DNA from: Oscillospiraceae bacterium
GTDB lineage: Bacteria > Bacillota_A > Clostridia > Oscillospirales > Ruminococcaceae
DNA length: 5,806 nt
Assembly: GCA_018109965.1 (NCBI GenBank)
Contig: JAGBFE010000096.1
Location: 1 to 5,806, forward strand
Reading direction: 5' to 3'
Below are positions 5,453 through 5,806 of the stretch, one piece after another; the stretch's first letter is position 1; the number at the start of each line of letters is the position of its first letter. The translations under genes and the position numbers were made by a program. The notes beneath the pieces are model-generated. The model did not search any database. It had not been told where the DNA came from and worked only from the letters and a program-made list of their open reading frames with translations.

Positions 5453-5806
5453 ATGTTGAATGAATTTTTGCAAAAAACCGAACAGGAGCTTGAAAAAAAC
5501 TGTGACCTGTATTTTTACAGCGACAGTGAAGTAAACAAAGCTGCCAGATATTCTTTACTCAATGCGGGTAAAAGGGTAAGAGCCATGCTTATCTATCTCA
5601 CAGCAAAGATGTGTGGGAAAAACTGGCAGGATTATACTGACCTTGCCTGTGGTGTAGAGATGATACACTGTTATTCACTTATCCACGATGATCTTCCGTG
5701 CATGGATAACGATGATCTCCGCCGAGGCAAGCCATCCTGTCACAAAGCTTTTTCAGAAGACACTGCTCTGCTTGCCGGTGATGCCCTTATAGGCTGTGGG
5801 ATTGAA
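5453..5806 (+). CDS. ispA: Polyprenyl (probably farnesyl) diphosphate synthase, N-terminal part (partial, 3' end outside window)
   Basis: These first 118 residues belong to a trans-isoprenyl diphosphate synthase, which condenses isopentenyl diphosphate with allylic diphosphates to make precursors of undecaprenol and quinones. The isopentenyl-binding GKRVR is at residues 39-43. The first aspartate-rich motif DDLPCMDNDD begins at Asp79 and carries the two-residue insertion (DDxxxxD) of bacterial farnesyl synthases. It is followed by LRRGKPSCH and the LLAGDAL segment. Tyr74, five residues before the first Asp, is the aromatic usual in C15-producing enzymes, so farnesyl diphosphate is the likely product. 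This is inference, since longer products cannot be excluded. GAAGGAG (5437-5443) lies nine bases before the ATG. The gene follows xseB by 4 nt, as in the conserved xseA-xseB-ispA order. About 60% of the gene, including the second aspartate motif, is outside the window. Confidence 0.94.
   Translation, partial: MLNEFLQKTEQELEKNCDLYFYSDSEVNKAARYSLLNAGKRVRAMLIYLTAKMCGKNWQDYTDLACGVEMIHCYSLIHDDLPCMDNDDLRRGKPSCHKAFSEDTALLAGDALIGCGIE

Overview
The window is AT-rich and densely packed, with every supported gene on the + strand. It looks like the chromosome of an endospore-forming, low-GC Gram-positive bacterium. The class Clostridia is more likely than Bacilli. The reasons are a spoIIIA tail followed directly by an Asp23-family gene and nusB, with no accB/accC, and a TsaD-like 'peptidase M22' gene in the slot between nusB and xseA where Bacillus subtilis has folD. 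The genus cannot be named from this sequence alone.

Layout. Positions 1-2183 hold the end of the spoIIIA operon: the 3' part of spoIIIAE, then spoIIIAF, spoIIIAG and spoIIIAH, separated by 1, 3 and 20 nt. These encode parts of the mother-cell-to-forespore channel (the SpoIIIA-SpoIIQ 'feeding tube'). Positions 2184-2261 form a short regulatory gap with a strong-looking sigma-A-type promoter (extended -10). It is embedded in three direct repeats phased at exactly 22 bp. I see no terminator after spoIIIAH. Positions 2262-2615 encode an Asp23/Gls24-family protein (YqhY-like). Positions 2616-2691 hold a strong G+C-rich hairpin without a U-tract, and then the nusB ribosome binding site.

Positions 2692-5806 hold nusB, a TsaD-paralogue gene, xseA, xseB and the start of ispA. 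They are joined by abutting or overlapping start/stop codons (0 nt gap, 8 nt overlap, 4 nt overlap, 4 nt gap), so they are probably cotranscribed and translationally coupled. The products cover transcription antitermination (NusB), exonuclease VII (XseA and XseB) and isoprenoid synthesis (IspA, cut by the window end).

The window is mostly a conserved housekeeping and sporulation neighbourhood. I found no mobile element, CRISPR array, tRNA or rRNA. The points most worth a second look are the 22-bp-phased repeats around the promoter, the hairpin that sequesters a Shine-Dalgarno-like GGAGG ahead of nusB, the TsaD paralogue that keeps the metal-binding residues but lacks the N-terminal acidic signature, and an ATG-TGA start-stop overlapping the GTG start of spoIIIAG.
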